A DNA stretch of 64,000 nt from the NCBI GenBank assembly GCA_963701445.1, contig CAVPAM010000028.1, positions 62,001 to 126,000 of the forward strand. Direction: 5' to 3'. This document shows positions 25,674 to 33,584 of the stretch, one piece after another (position 1 is the stretch's first letter; each line of letters starts with the position of its first letter). The stretch is from CAKZLS01 sp963701445 (GTDB lineage: Bacteria; Pseudomonadota; Alphaproteobacteria; Rhodospirillales; Defluviicoccaceae). The notes under the pieces were generated by a model that had not been told where the DNA came from, made no database searches, and was given only the letters and a program-made list of their open reading frames with translations. The translations under genes and the position numbers were made by a program.

Positions 25674-26846
25674 TTACGGCCTTCCGCGGCCGCCCAGGAA
25701 CTGGCTCACCGGCGCCAGACGGTCGGTGGCGTCGCAAATTTCCTTGAGGGACGCGAGGATGGGAACCGCCATCAGGGCGCCGGCCACGCCCCAGATCCAG
25801 CCCCAGAAGATGACGGACAGGAACACCGCGATCGGATTGAGAGTCAGGCGGCGGCTGAGGATCGCGGGCGTGATCAGGTAGCCCTCGAGCGAGTTGATCG
25901 CCAGGTAGATCGCCGGCGGAAGCAGGGCCTCCACGGGCGTAACGTAGGTAATGAGCCCGACGACCGTCACCACGACGCTCCCCGCGAGTGCACCAAGGTA
26001 GGGGATGAAATTGAGCAGCGCCGCCATGGCGCCCCAAAGGGCAGGGTTGGGAAGCCCGATGGCATGCATCGCCACCCCGATGGCAACCCCGAGCCCCACG
26101 TTGATCAGGATCACGCTGACGAGATAGGCCGATACGCCGCGCTGCACGTCGCGCGTAACCGCGATCGCCCGTTTCTTGTCCCGAACGGTCGGCAGGGCGA
26201 GAATGATGTTCTCGCGGAGTTCCGAGCCGGTCGCGAGCAGGAAATAGAGCAGAACGAGGATGATCAACGCGCCCCAGGCGACGTCGCCGAGCACTGCGAT
26301 GGACTGCGTGAACACCTCGATGAGGCTCACGCGGGTCGGTTCGGGTGGAGCCGTCTCCGGCTTGACGCCGGCCTCGCCGCCCTGTTGGACGTTGGCGTCC
26401 GGATCGGATTCGCCGTTCGCACCGGTTTCGTCGACGATGTCCTCGACCGCTTCCTTAGCCTCCTTGATCTCCTTGATCGGCGCCTTGATCTTCTTCTGCA
26501 CCGTCTCGACCACATTGGGCATCTCCGCCATCCATTTCGCCGCCGGATCGGAGAGAAAGTAGATCCCGGCCGTCAAGGCCGCGAACAGGGCGGCCACGAC
26601 GATCGCGGCGGCGATGGGTTCGGGAACCTTGATCCGCCTGAGCGGGGGAATGGCCGGTTGCAGGAGGAGCGCCAGAATCACGGCCGCCGTCACCGGCATC
26701 AGGATTTCCCGCGCGAGATAGAGCGTATGGCAAACCGCCAGGACGAACAGGCCCATGACCGGAACCCAAAGTCTGCTCGCCGGAGCCGGCGACGGCCAGG
26801 GTTGGCGGTGCCGATCCGGCGGCGGCTGCGGGTCCGTTTCATCCAT
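25674..26846 (-). CDS. AI-2E family transporter
   Basis: 390 residues, about eight helices. Typical for the family (formerly PerM): two N-terminal helices, a long loop region (here with an acidic insert KAPIKEIKEAKEAVEDIVDETGANG near 130-155), and a C-terminal half with NVGLGVAIGVAMHAIGLPNPALWGAMAALLNFIPYLGALAGSVVVTVVGL around 245-290 and the final GALMAVPILASLK. The family includes TqsA (AI-2 export) and Na+/H+ antiporters, so the substrate is unknown. ATG 26846; exact EcfG promoter at 26929-26954, 83 bases upstream. Its 3' end faces the sRNA terminator. Confidence 0.9.
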   Translation of the reverse strand: MDETDPQPPPDRHRQPWPSPAPASRLWVPVMGLFVLAVCHTLYLAREILMPVTAAVILALLLQPAIPPLRRIKVPEPIAAAIVVAALFAALTAGIYFLSDPAAKWMAEMPNVVETVQKKIKAPIKEIKEAKEAVEDIVDETGANGESDPDANVQQGGEAGVKPETAPPEPTRVSLIEVFTQSIAVLGDVAWGALIILVLLYFLLATGSELRENIILALPTVRDKKRAIAVTRDVQRGVSAYLVSVILINVGLGVAIGVAMHAIGLPNPALWGAMAALLNFIPYLGALAGSVVVTVVGLITYVTPVEALLPPAIYLAINSLEGYLITPAILSRRLTLNPIAVFLSVIFWGWIWGVAGALMAVPILASLKEICDATDRLAPVSQFLGGRGRP

Positions 26847-26928
26847 GCACGGGCTCTCAAAAAAACGGCGGTTCACGGGCCTCGACCAGACACGGCGATG
26901 TCCCTGGGCGTGCGGCAGTATAGGAGTA

Positions 26929-26954
26929 AACGGACCAGGCGGCGTGTTGGTTCC
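26929..26954 (-). promoter_or_regulatory. EcfG promoter of the AI-2E transporter gene
   Basis: Minus strand GGAAC (26954-26950), 17 bases, CGTT (26932-26929). It shares the 305-base intergenic region 26847-27151 with a divergent EcfG site at 27012-27036; nothing else is seen there. Confidence 0.8.
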
Positions 26955-27011
26955 GGCTCGCGCCGGACCCGCCGGCATGAGCACCACCAGAGCGCTTTCT
27001 TCGTGTCGCCT

Positions 27012-27036
27012 GGAACCCAGACCGCCGCGGGGCGTT
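27012..27036 (+). promoter_or_regulatory. EcfG promoter of the Crp/Fnr regulator gene
   Basis: GGAAC (27012-27016), 16 bases, CGTT (27033-27036), 116 bases upstream of ATG 27152. Confidence 0.8.
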
Positions 27037-27151
27037 AACCTGGGTAAATGCCTTGTCGCGGCGAGCGAGAACACGGGGGCCGCGTTTCGGAGCCAGAGAT
27101 CGGAGAAACGCAAGGGGTTCAAGGATAAGAGGTAGTAAGGAGAACACAGAG

Positions 27152-27917
27152 ATGCACCGAGAAACCGGCTCTTCGACCGTCATTTCGTTGCGCGGCAGCG
27201 AGCCGCTCATCCGCAAGCTGACATCGGCGGGCTTCATCGCGGACCGCGACAACAGGGTCCTCGAGCATGCCGAAACCCGCTCCATCGCCCGAAACACGGA
27301 CATCTATTCCGAAGGCGACGCGATCGGCGATATTCTGTTCCTCAGGGAAGGTTGGGCCTACCGGTATCGCCTGCTCGGCGACGGCCGCCGGCAGGTGGTG
27401 AATTTCCTTGTGCCCGGGGATCTGGTCGGTCCGTTCACGCCGACCGCCAAGCAGTTTGCCGCGACGTTGACCGGCTCGTCGGTGTGCCGCGTATCGCGCC
27501 GGGATCTCGCCGAACTCGACACAGGAATGCCCCGCGTTTTCGGCCGCCGTCGAGGCGCTGATCGCCGCCGAGTTCGACCTGCTCGCCGAGCGAACGGTCA
27601 GCCTGGGGCGGCGAAACGCCAAGGAGCGGCTTGCTCATTTTCTGCTGGAACTGCTCGACCGTCTCGATCGCGTCGGCTTGGTCACGGACAATTCGTTCGA
27701 ATTTCCGTTGACGCAGGAGATGATCGGCGATGCCTTGGGCCTGAGCGTCGTTCACGTCAATCGAACGCTAAGGGCCCTGCGCGAGGAAGGCTGCGCGACG
27801 GTGGGTTTCGGACGGGCGACGATTCACGATCGGGAAAAGCTGTCGCTGATGGCCGATTCCGGAGATGCGAGCCCGCTGCCGCACGAACAGGTCACCGGGG
27901 CCGTCGCGATGCACTGA
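27152..27917 (+). CDS. Crp/Fnr family transcription regulator (one frameshift)
   Basis: About 254 residues after correction. N-terminal cyclic-nucleotide-binding-like domain (about 15-125: ARNTDIYSEGDAIGDILFLREGWAYRYRLLGDGRRQVVNFLVPGDLVGP), then the long dimer helix, and a Crp-type winged helix-turn-helix (FPLTQEMIGDALGLSVVHVNRTLRALREEG, about 190-220). One extra C in the CCCC run at 27530-27533 breaks the frame; dropping it restores TGMPAFSAAVEALIAAEFDLLAERTVSLGRRNAKERL. No Fnr-type Cys cluster is seen, so it is not an oxygen-sensing Fnr. EcfG-driven; probably a second-tier regulator of the stress response. Two small genes follow on the same strand. Confidence 0.85.
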
Positions 27918-27971
27918 GGAACGGGCCGTTCGGGCCGCAACGTGCAACCAATCCAGTTACAGGAGAGTGCC

Positions 27972-28181
27972 ATGGCCGAGGGCGTCAAAATCATCTGTCC
28001 AAAGTGCGACAACGTTATTGCCGTCGCGCCGAGGTCGGGTCTGCCCGAACCTGATCTCGTGTGCGGCAATTGCGGTGCCCGCTTGCGGGGATCCGGGCCG
28101 CTGGAACAGGCCGCCGACAAGGTCAAGGAGGCGGTGAAAAAGACGGAGAAAAAAATTCAGGACACGCTCGGATCCGACTGA
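27972..28181 (+). CDS. Small zinc-ribbon protein
   Basis: 69 residues. Two CxxC knuckles, ICPKCDNVIAVAP (Cys 9/12) and VCGNCGARLRG (Cys 31/34), form a probable single zinc ribbon. The tail (AADKVKEAVKKTEKKIQDTLGSD) is an amphipathic charged helix. AGGAG precedes ATG 27972. It lies 54 bases after the Crp/Fnr gene and may be cotranscribed. No specific function is known. Confidence 0.8.
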   Translation: MAEGVKIICPKCDNVIAVAPRSGLPEPDLVCGNCGARLRGSGPLEQAADKVKEAVKKTEKKIQDTLGSD

Positions 28182-28238
28182 ACCTGTCGGATCCTGACGA
28201 ATAGGCAGGGACGAGACGATAGATAAGGAGAGCTTACG

Positions 28239-28436
28239 ATGACGGCACCAGACGATGGAACCCCGGTTTCCCGGGCGGACACCGACCGCGGAAAAAAGAC
28301 GACGAAGGTTTCAAGCCCCGACGAGGCCCGCGCGAGCGAAGTCGTCCTGAAAGACAAGCGCCGGCGGGCGATATTTTTCGCGGCGATCGTGGGATCGATC
28401 CTTCTCGCCACCGTGCTCGCCCTGGCCATTTACTGA
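28239..28436 (+). CDS. Single-pass membrane protein (65 aa)
   Basis: 65 residues: a hydrophilic N-terminal 40 (many K, R, D, S) followed by one helix, RAIFFAAIVGSILLATVLALAIY, to the very end, so a tail-anchored topology. AAGGAG lies just before ATG 28239. It follows the zinc-ribbon gene by 57 bases on the same strand. No recognised family. Confidence 0.65.
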   Translation: MTAPDDGTPVSRADTDRGKKTTKVSSPDEARASEVVLKDKRRRAIFFAAIVGSILLATVLALAIY

Positions 28437-28473
28437 TCCGGCCGTCTGTGGCCAAAGCGGGCGCCTCCCTCCC

Positions 28474-29223
28474 TCAAGCCAGCCAGTATGGTTTGCGTCC
28501 GTAGTGCTCATAGAGCTGGGCCTCGTAATCCCGGTTGATGGGATCGGCGGGGTCGAAGTCGGGGCTCTCCTTGATCCGCTGGCTTTGCAGGTGGGTGACG
28601 ACTTCGTGCTCCGCCCACTCGACCTCGTCGATCCAGTCCGCCGGAAGCAGCACCGTGCGGCCGGGCAGCCATTTCCGTGTATCGACCACCAGGTAAAGGA
28701 TCTTCCAGCTATCGGTCGCGGCGACGAAGTCGGCGACATGCCCCACCTTGCCGTCCGTGGCGGCGACATGGTAGCCGGTCACCTCGCGCGCGCTGCGCAG
28801 GTGCGGGTCGCCGCGTTCATGCGCCGCCGGGATCTCTCCGTCGGCCGGGTCCGGCGTCGGGGCGACCAGGGTCATGGGCCAGCTTCCGGTCGACGTCAGC
28901 TCCCAATACGGGGTCCAGCCGTAGTACCCATGCAGGTCGATCTCCCATTGCCGCGACACCGGCAGGTCTTCGGCGTAATCAGGGCTTTCCCTCACCTGAT
29001 CCCGTGTCAGGTTCACCGCGAAGTGCCGGACGGCGGGGTTGAGGTCGCCGAAGGCCTCGGGCACGATCAACACCCTTTTCCCCGGCAGCCAGCGGCGGGT
29101 ATCCGCGACCATGTAGCGGATGGTCCAGGTTTCCTCGTCGAAATAGAAGTCATGAACTTCTCCGATGGCCCCATCGGTTGCCTCGATCCGAAGACCGATG
29201 GCGTTCGTCAGCTTGGTCAGCAT
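28474..29223 (-). CDS. Protein with two PRC-barrel domains
   Basis: 249 residues, soluble. Two tandem PRC-barrels: residues 1-60 (LRIEATDGAIGEVHDFYFDEETWTIRYMVADTRRWLPGKRVLI) and 140-200 (YHVAATDGKVGHVADFVAATDSWKILYLVVDTRKWLPGRTVLL). Each is followed by a tail ending in a YYGW/PYW motif. Similarity of the two halves shows an internal duplication. GGAGAG lies before ATG 29223. It lies 14 bases after the C26 peptidase-like gene, and so is the third gene of an amidoligase operon; the pairing is unusual and its role unknown. Confidence 0.85.
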   Translation of the reverse strand: MLTKLTNAIGLRIEATDGAIGEVHDFYFDEETWTIRYMVADTRRWLPGKRVLIVPEAFGDLNPAVRHFAVNLTRDQVRESPDYAEDLPVSRQWEIDLHGYYGWTPYWELTSTGSWPMTLVAPTPDPADGEIPAAHERGDPHLRSAREVTGYHVAATDGKVGHVADFVAATDSWKILYLVVDTRKWLPGRTVLLPADWIDEVEWAEHEVVTHLQSQRIKESPDFDPADPINRDYEAQLYEHYGRKPYWLA

Positions 29224-29237
29224 TGCGCACTCTCCTT

Positions 29238-29978
29238 TCACCTTGGATTGGTGCCGAAGCGCTCTCGGCCGGCCGTCTCCGACGGACGCTCGGCCTCGCA
29301 ACTCCGAGTTCGGGCGGCGGCGACCAGCGCGCGATACAGTTTCTGCTGGCCAGGATCGAACACCATGAACTCCGGGTGCCACTGCACGCCCAACAGAAAT
29401 GGAGCCGATGGGCACTCGATGGCCTGGACGATGCCGTGCTCGTCGCGCGCGGCCACCCGAAGCCCCCGCCCGAGCCTGGCGACGGACTGATGATGCAGGG
29501 CGTTGACGCGGTCGCGCGCCTTGCCGATGATCTCGAACAGTCGGCTTTGAGGGACGATGCGGATCGTTTTGCGCGGCAACGGCGTTCGCATGCGCGGCGC
29601 GGTCCGGTAGACTTCGTGAATGTCTCCGTGAAGGGTGCCGCCCAGCGAAACATTGACCATCTGGGAGCCCCGGCAGATCCCGAGCACCGGAAGCGTCCGG
29701 TCGATGGCGAACCGCAGAAGCTCCAGTTCCAGGGCATCCCGGTCCGGGTCGAGCGTGACCACGGGACGGACCAGTTCGGCGCCGGAGAGGTCGGCGTCGA
29801 TGTCGTCGCCCCCGCCCAGAACCAGGCCATCCAGCTTCTCTATCGGGATCTTTCGGCGAGGCTCCAGTCGCACGCTCCTGGCTCCGGCTCGCCAAAGGGC
29901 GAACCGATTGAACCACCACATCATCCGGCCGCGTCCCCGGGACGTCGTCACGCCGATGACCGGCTTGCGCGATGTCAT
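29238..29978 (-). CDS. Class I glutamine amidotransferase-like peptidase C26 protein
   Basis: 246 residues with the gamma-glutamyl-GABA hydrolase (PuuD-like, peptidase C26) fold. The catalytic triad can be placed: nucleophile Cys102 in LGICRGSQMVNV, and His/Glu in GVQWHPEF near 196-202. LVLGGGDDIDADL (52-64) also fits. These enzymes cleave gamma-glutamyl amide bonds; the substrate is unknown. ATG 29978 overlaps the amidoligase stop (ATGA), so its likely job is to hydrolyse the amide made by that partner, as proposed for amidoligase-C26 gene pairs. Confidence 0.85.
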   Translation of the reverse strand: MTSRKPVIGVTTSRGRGRMMWWFNRFALWRAGARSVRLEPRRKIPIEKLDGLVLGGGDDIDADLSGAELVRPVVTLDPDRDALELELLRFAIDRTLPVLGICRGSQMVNVSLGGTLHGDIHEVYRTAPRMRTPLPRKTIRIVPQSRLFEIIGKARDRVNALHHQSVARLGRGLRVAARDEHGIVQAIECPSAPFLLGVQWHPEFMVFDPGQQKLYRALVAAARTRSCEAERPSETAGRERFGTNPR

Positions 29979-30982
29979 CGGAACAGTCTCCCGATCCTCT
30001 CGATCCATTCCCGCGGACTCCAGGGATTCGAACCGGCGAGATAGTCCTCCGCCGCCGCGCGCAACCGGTCCTCGTCGTCGGCCAGTTGCTCGACGCGGAC
30101 CCATCGATTCCATTCGGTGGCAAGGCTCCATTCCGGATCCCGGAGGCGGGTGTCGGGAAGCCGGTAGTGGAACGTGGGGCGGGGCTTGATCAGGGGATCG
30201 TCGACGCGGGCGCGGACGCGCTCCGGATCGAGCTCGGAAAACAGCGGCATCATGTCGAGTTCCCGGTTTCGCGTCGGATTGGCCTCCAGGTAGTCGTCGA
30301 TCAACTCATCCCGGCTGGGCCGATAGCCGGGGTCGACCACCTGGCGGACGTAGCTCTCGGGAAACGGGTCGATGAACGGAAGCAACCGGCGCTTGATGTC
30401 CAGTTCGATCTCCTGCCGCAGCCAGTCCGACAACAACAGGAACGCCTTGAGGTGATCGAGGATGCTTTCGTGATCGAGAGACGGGACCTCGGGGTTGAAT
30501 TGGGTGGCGAAGGCGAACAGCAGGCCCTCGTCGGTTCCCTCGGCGTCGGCCGCCCGCAGGTCCGACACGATCGCATTCAGCTCCCGGAGCCGGCCAAAGG
30601 GAACGGGCGGCGCGATGATCTCGACGGGAACCCAGAGCCGGCCGATATCGCCGAGGGTCGTGTAGAACTCTCTTTCCAGTTTGTCGGCGACGCCGCGCCC
30701 CGCCGGGCGTTCGCCGCCGCCGGCGAACTTGTCCGAACCGTGAACGTACCGCCAGTCGAGTTCCACGGTAAAATCGCCCAGCTCGGTTCCGGCGACCTCG
30801 AACCGGTGCGGATCCTGTTCCCTGAGTTCACCGCCGAACCGCTCGCGAACGAGCTCTGCGGCGTCCCGGCAGCGCAGGTTGGCGAACTCGATTTCCACGC
30901 CCACTCGCCGCTCGCGGCCATCGGCGGCGCGCGGGTGCGGCGGCTCGATGAATTCGCCGCCCGCCGCCTCTTCCTTCGTCAT
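29975..30982 (-). CDS. Amidoligase family protein (Amidoligase_2, COOH-NH2 ligase)
   Basis: 335 residues. The glutamine-synthetase-like fold is indicated by RRVGVEIEFANL (about 25-36; metal-binding Glu in VEIEF), then a central FTVELDWRYVHG (about 71-82), and a helical end. Family members join an amine to a carboxylate using ATP to make small amides or peptides; the product is not predictable. ATG 30982 begins MTKEEAAGGEF. The gene overlaps the C26 gene by four bases, and a double-PRC gene follows; the three form one transcription unit. Confidence 0.75.
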   Translation of the reverse strand: MTKEEAAGGEFIEPPHPRAADGRERRVGVEIEFANLRCRDAAELVRERFGGELREQDPHRFEVAGTELGDFTVELDWRYVHGSDKFAGGGERPAGRGVADKLEREFYTTLGDIGRLWVPVEIIAPPVPFGRLRELNAIVSDLRAADAEGTDEGLLFAFATQFNPEVPSLDHESILDHLKAFLLLSDWLRQEIELDIKRRLLPFIDPFPESYVRQVVDPGYRPSRDELIDDYLEANPTRNRELDMMPLFSELDPERVRARVDDPLIKPRPTFHYRLPDTRLRDPEWSLATEWNRWVRVEQLADDEDRLRAAAEDYLAGSNPWSPREWIERIGRLFR

Positions 30983-31144
30983 GCTCCATGCTCCCCTCGT
31001 GCATCCGGCGGCCGGGCGCTGGTCGCGAGCGTCGCGCTCGGCCCGGCCGACGGCTTGCCCAAACTGGCTGAATTGCCCGGATCCACGATCGATCAAACGG
31101 CCTGGCTTCGGCAAAAGCAAGACGTTCCGGTCCGCGCCGGCCGC

Positions 31145-31771
31145 CTACGCCCCCGCCGACGTTCTCAGTTGGGGCGTTTCCGTCCGCAGTCTCTCGGCCA
31201 CGAGATCCCAGTTTAGGAGGCGATCCAGGAACGTCTGCACGAAGTCCGCGCGGCGGTTCTGGTAGTCGAGGTAATACGCGTGTTCCCAGACGTCGCAGGT
31301 GAGTAGCGGCCACAGGTCGCCGGTGATCGGCGTCTCGGCGTTCGACGTCGAGACCACCCGCAGCGAACCGTCCGAGGCGAGAACCAGCCACGCCCAACCA
31401 CTGCCGAAGCGGCCGATGGCGGCGTCCTTGAACTGGACCTTGAACCCATCGATACTTCCGAAATCGCGTTCTATCCACGCGCGAACCTCCGGGGCGGGCT
31501 CCCCGGCGTCCGCCGACATGCTGGCCCAGAAAAAGTCGTGATTCCAAACCTGGCCGGCATTGTTGAAAATGCCCTGCATCTCCGGCTTGCCCGACGTCGC
31601 GAGAATGATGGCGTCAAGGTCCATGTCCGCCATCGCCGTGCCGTCGACCAGCTCGTTCAGGGTATCGACGTATTTTCTGTGATGCTTGTCATGATGAAGG
31701 CGCACCGCCTTCGCCGAGATGTGAGGCTCGAGGCTGTCTTCCGCGAATGGAAGCGGCATCAGTTCAAACAT
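31145..31771 (-). CDS. sodB: Superoxide dismutase (Fe-type)
   Basis: 208 residues, converting superoxide to peroxide and oxygen in the cytosol. Metal ligands: His in VRLHHDKHHRKYV (26-27), His in NHDFFW (near 76-77) and Asp/His in DVWEHAYYLDY (near 162-166). NAGQVWNHDFFW carries Gln where Mn enzymes usually have Gly, favouring Fe; GSGWAWLVL agrees. ATG 31771 has AAGGAG upstream; an ATG five codons earlier lacks one. No EcfG site found. It lies in the stress island next to the amidoligase operon, 162 bases away. Confidence 0.9.
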   Translation of the reverse strand: MFELMPLPFAEDSLEPHISAKAVRLHHDKHHRKYVDTLNELVDGTAMADMDLDAIILATSGKPEMQGIFNNAGQVWNHDFFWASMSADAGEPAPEVRAWIERDFGSIDGFKVQFKDAAIGRFGSGWAWLVLASDGSLRVVSTSNAETPITGDLWPLLTCDVWEHAYYLDYQNRRADFVQTFLDRLLNWDLVAERLRTETPQLRTSAGA

Positions 31772-32027
31772 GGCGTTCTCCTTCATGCTGTCGTCATTCC
31801 GGCGACCGGATCTCCGCCCACTTTCGCCCCTCGCCCTGTTCCCGGCATTCACCTGTGTTAAGGGCCCGCCGCATTCGGGCGCCTGGCGGCGCGGAAGCGC
31901 CCTTTCCGCAGGCCATTCACACAGGTTAATGCGGGCATGGACGATTGGTTGCACTGTGCCGCCCCGAATGGCGAGTTGACCCGAATCGCGAGCAGAGAAG
32001 ACGGCTCGGCAATGAGGAGATGGCTAG

Positions 32028-33386
32028 ATGATCAATGCTCGAACCCGAACATCGCTGGCGGCGCCCGTCATCGTGGCCGCCGCGACCGTCCTTTTCGCCG
32101 GCTTGCCGCCGACCATCGCTTCCCCGGCGCCGCCGGAGTTGACGGACGTCTCCGTCGCCGACGCGGTGGAGGACCGGCTCTACATGGACCAGGCCGTCCC
32201 CGCGAATCGGATCGAGGCCACCGCGACGGATGGAATCGTCACGCTTTCCGGCGTCGTTTCCAACATTCTGGCCAAGGAACGGGCGGCGAGACTGGCGGAG
32301 ACCGTCAAGGGCGTCCGGGGGGTGGTGAACACCATCGCGGTTTTCCCCGGCGAGCCGCGGAAGCCGGTCGAACTGAAAAAGGATATCGTCGGCGCCCTCG
32401 ATGCCGATCCGGCCACCGACGCCTGGGAAATCGTTCCCGAGGTGGGTGAAGGCGGCGTCGTCACTCTGACAGGAACCGTCGAATCTTGGGCCGAGGCGGA
32501 ACTCGCGTCGAAGGTGGCCAAGAGTGTCAAGGGCGTGACCGAACTGGAAAACAATATCGTGGTGGAGCCCGCCGTGGCTCGTTCGGACGAGGAAATTCGG
32601 GCCGACGTCGAACAATCGCTCAGGTGGGACGCGCTCGTTGACCATGCGGAAATCGGCGTGACCGTGGAGGACGCCGTTGTCCGACTGGCCGGAACCGTCG
32701 GTAGCGCGGCGGAATGGCGCCGTGCCCGGATGCATTCCTGGACCGCCGGCGTGAGGTCGGTCGACAACAGTCAACTCATTGTGGCCAAGTGGACCCGCGA
32801 CCCCACGGTCCGGGAGAGCAAGCACCAGATCAAGGCTCCGGAGGAGATTGTCAAGGCGGTTCGCCGCTCCCTGGAACTGGATCCCCGGGTCGATGCGTCC
32901 AAGGTCGACACCTCGCTGGTGGCCGGCATGGTCACCCTGCGCGGAACCGTCGACAGCGTCCGCGCCAAACGCGCCGCCGCCGAGAACGCGCGCAACACCG
33001 TCGGCGTTAACGATGTCCTGAACCGACTGCAGGTTCGTGCGGAAGGCGATAAACTCGGCGACGCGGAGCTCGCGACACGCGTTCGGGACGCGCTCCTGCG
33101 CGACCCCTATGTCGAGCGTTTCCAGATTGCGGTCACGGTCGTCGACGGCGTGGCCCATCTGGAAGGCGTGGTAGACAGCAATTTCGAGAAGCTCCGCGCG
33201 GATACCGTGGCCAGCGGCGTCAAGGGCGTCGTGGAGGTGGAGAACGCCTTGACCGTGACAGACGACGATCAGCCGTACTCCCAAGATCCGTACGTCGACG
33301 AGGCGTCCGTCGACTGGCATGCCTACCGGCGCGCCTTCGCGTTCACGGCCGATGCGGCTATAAAAAGCGATATTGATAAAAGTTAG
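32028..33386 (+). CDS. Periplasmic protein with about five BON domains (truncated C-terminus)
   Basis: 452 residues. A signal peptide (1-31) is followed by five BON repeats of ~65-75 residues, each starting near a VA(D/E)AVE..L pattern and containing (V/I)TL.G.V.S...A..A...... at 70-90, 150-170, 225-245, 305-325 and 370-395. BON domains bind phospholipid or outer-membrane surfaces, as in OsmY. The protein probably protects the envelope in osmotic stress. It ends at AAIKSDIDKS, but an LWWSP...TTDEIEVTL frame follows directly (33387-33537), so the native protein seems to have had one more BON domain, lost through a frameshift. Confidence 0.85.
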   Translation: MINARTRTSLAAPVIVAAATVLFAGLPPTIASPAPPELTDVSVADAVEDRLYMDQAVPANRIEATATDGIVTLSGVVSNILAKERAARLAETVKGVRGVVNTIAVFPGEPRKPVELKKDIVGALDADPATDAWEIVPEVGEGGVVTLTGTVESWAEAELASKVAKSVKGVTELENNIVVEPAVARSDEEIRADVEQSLRWDALVDHAEIGVTVEDAVVRLAGTVGSAAEWRRARMHSWTAGVRSVDNSQLIVAKWTRDPTVRESKHQIKAPEEIVKAVRRSLELDPRVDASKVDTSLVAGMVTLRGTVDSVRAKRAAAENARNTVGVNDVLNRLQVRAEGDKLGDAELATRVRDALLRDPYVERFQIAVTVVDGVAHLEGVVDSNFEKLRADTVASGVKGVVEVENALTVTDDDQPYSQDPYVDEASVDWHAYRRAFAFTADAAIKSDIDKS

Positions 33387-33537
33387 TTTATGGTGGAGCC
33401 CGGTCGTCACCACCGATGAGATCGAGGTCACGCTCGACAAGGCTGTCGCGATCTCAAGGGTACTGTCGAGAGTTGAGGCGGACGAATTGCGGCCCGCAAA
33501 AAAACCCTTCCAGGGAGAGCGGGGGCGCGACACATAG
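33387..33537 (+). pseudogene. Remnant of a further C-terminal BON domain
   Basis: In the frame one base after the BON gene's frame, LWWSPVVTTDEIEVTLDKAVA is visible, the usual start of a BON unit. Continuing in the other frame gives LKGTVES, a stop where Trp is expected, then GGRIAARK. So two changes (a frameshift and a stop or second indel) separate it from an intact domain. Either real decay or two sequencing errors. Confidence 0.55.
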
Positions 33538-33584
33538 CCGCTCATGGCGGAAACCGCCGGCGCGGCCCATCGGAGAAAGAGCGA

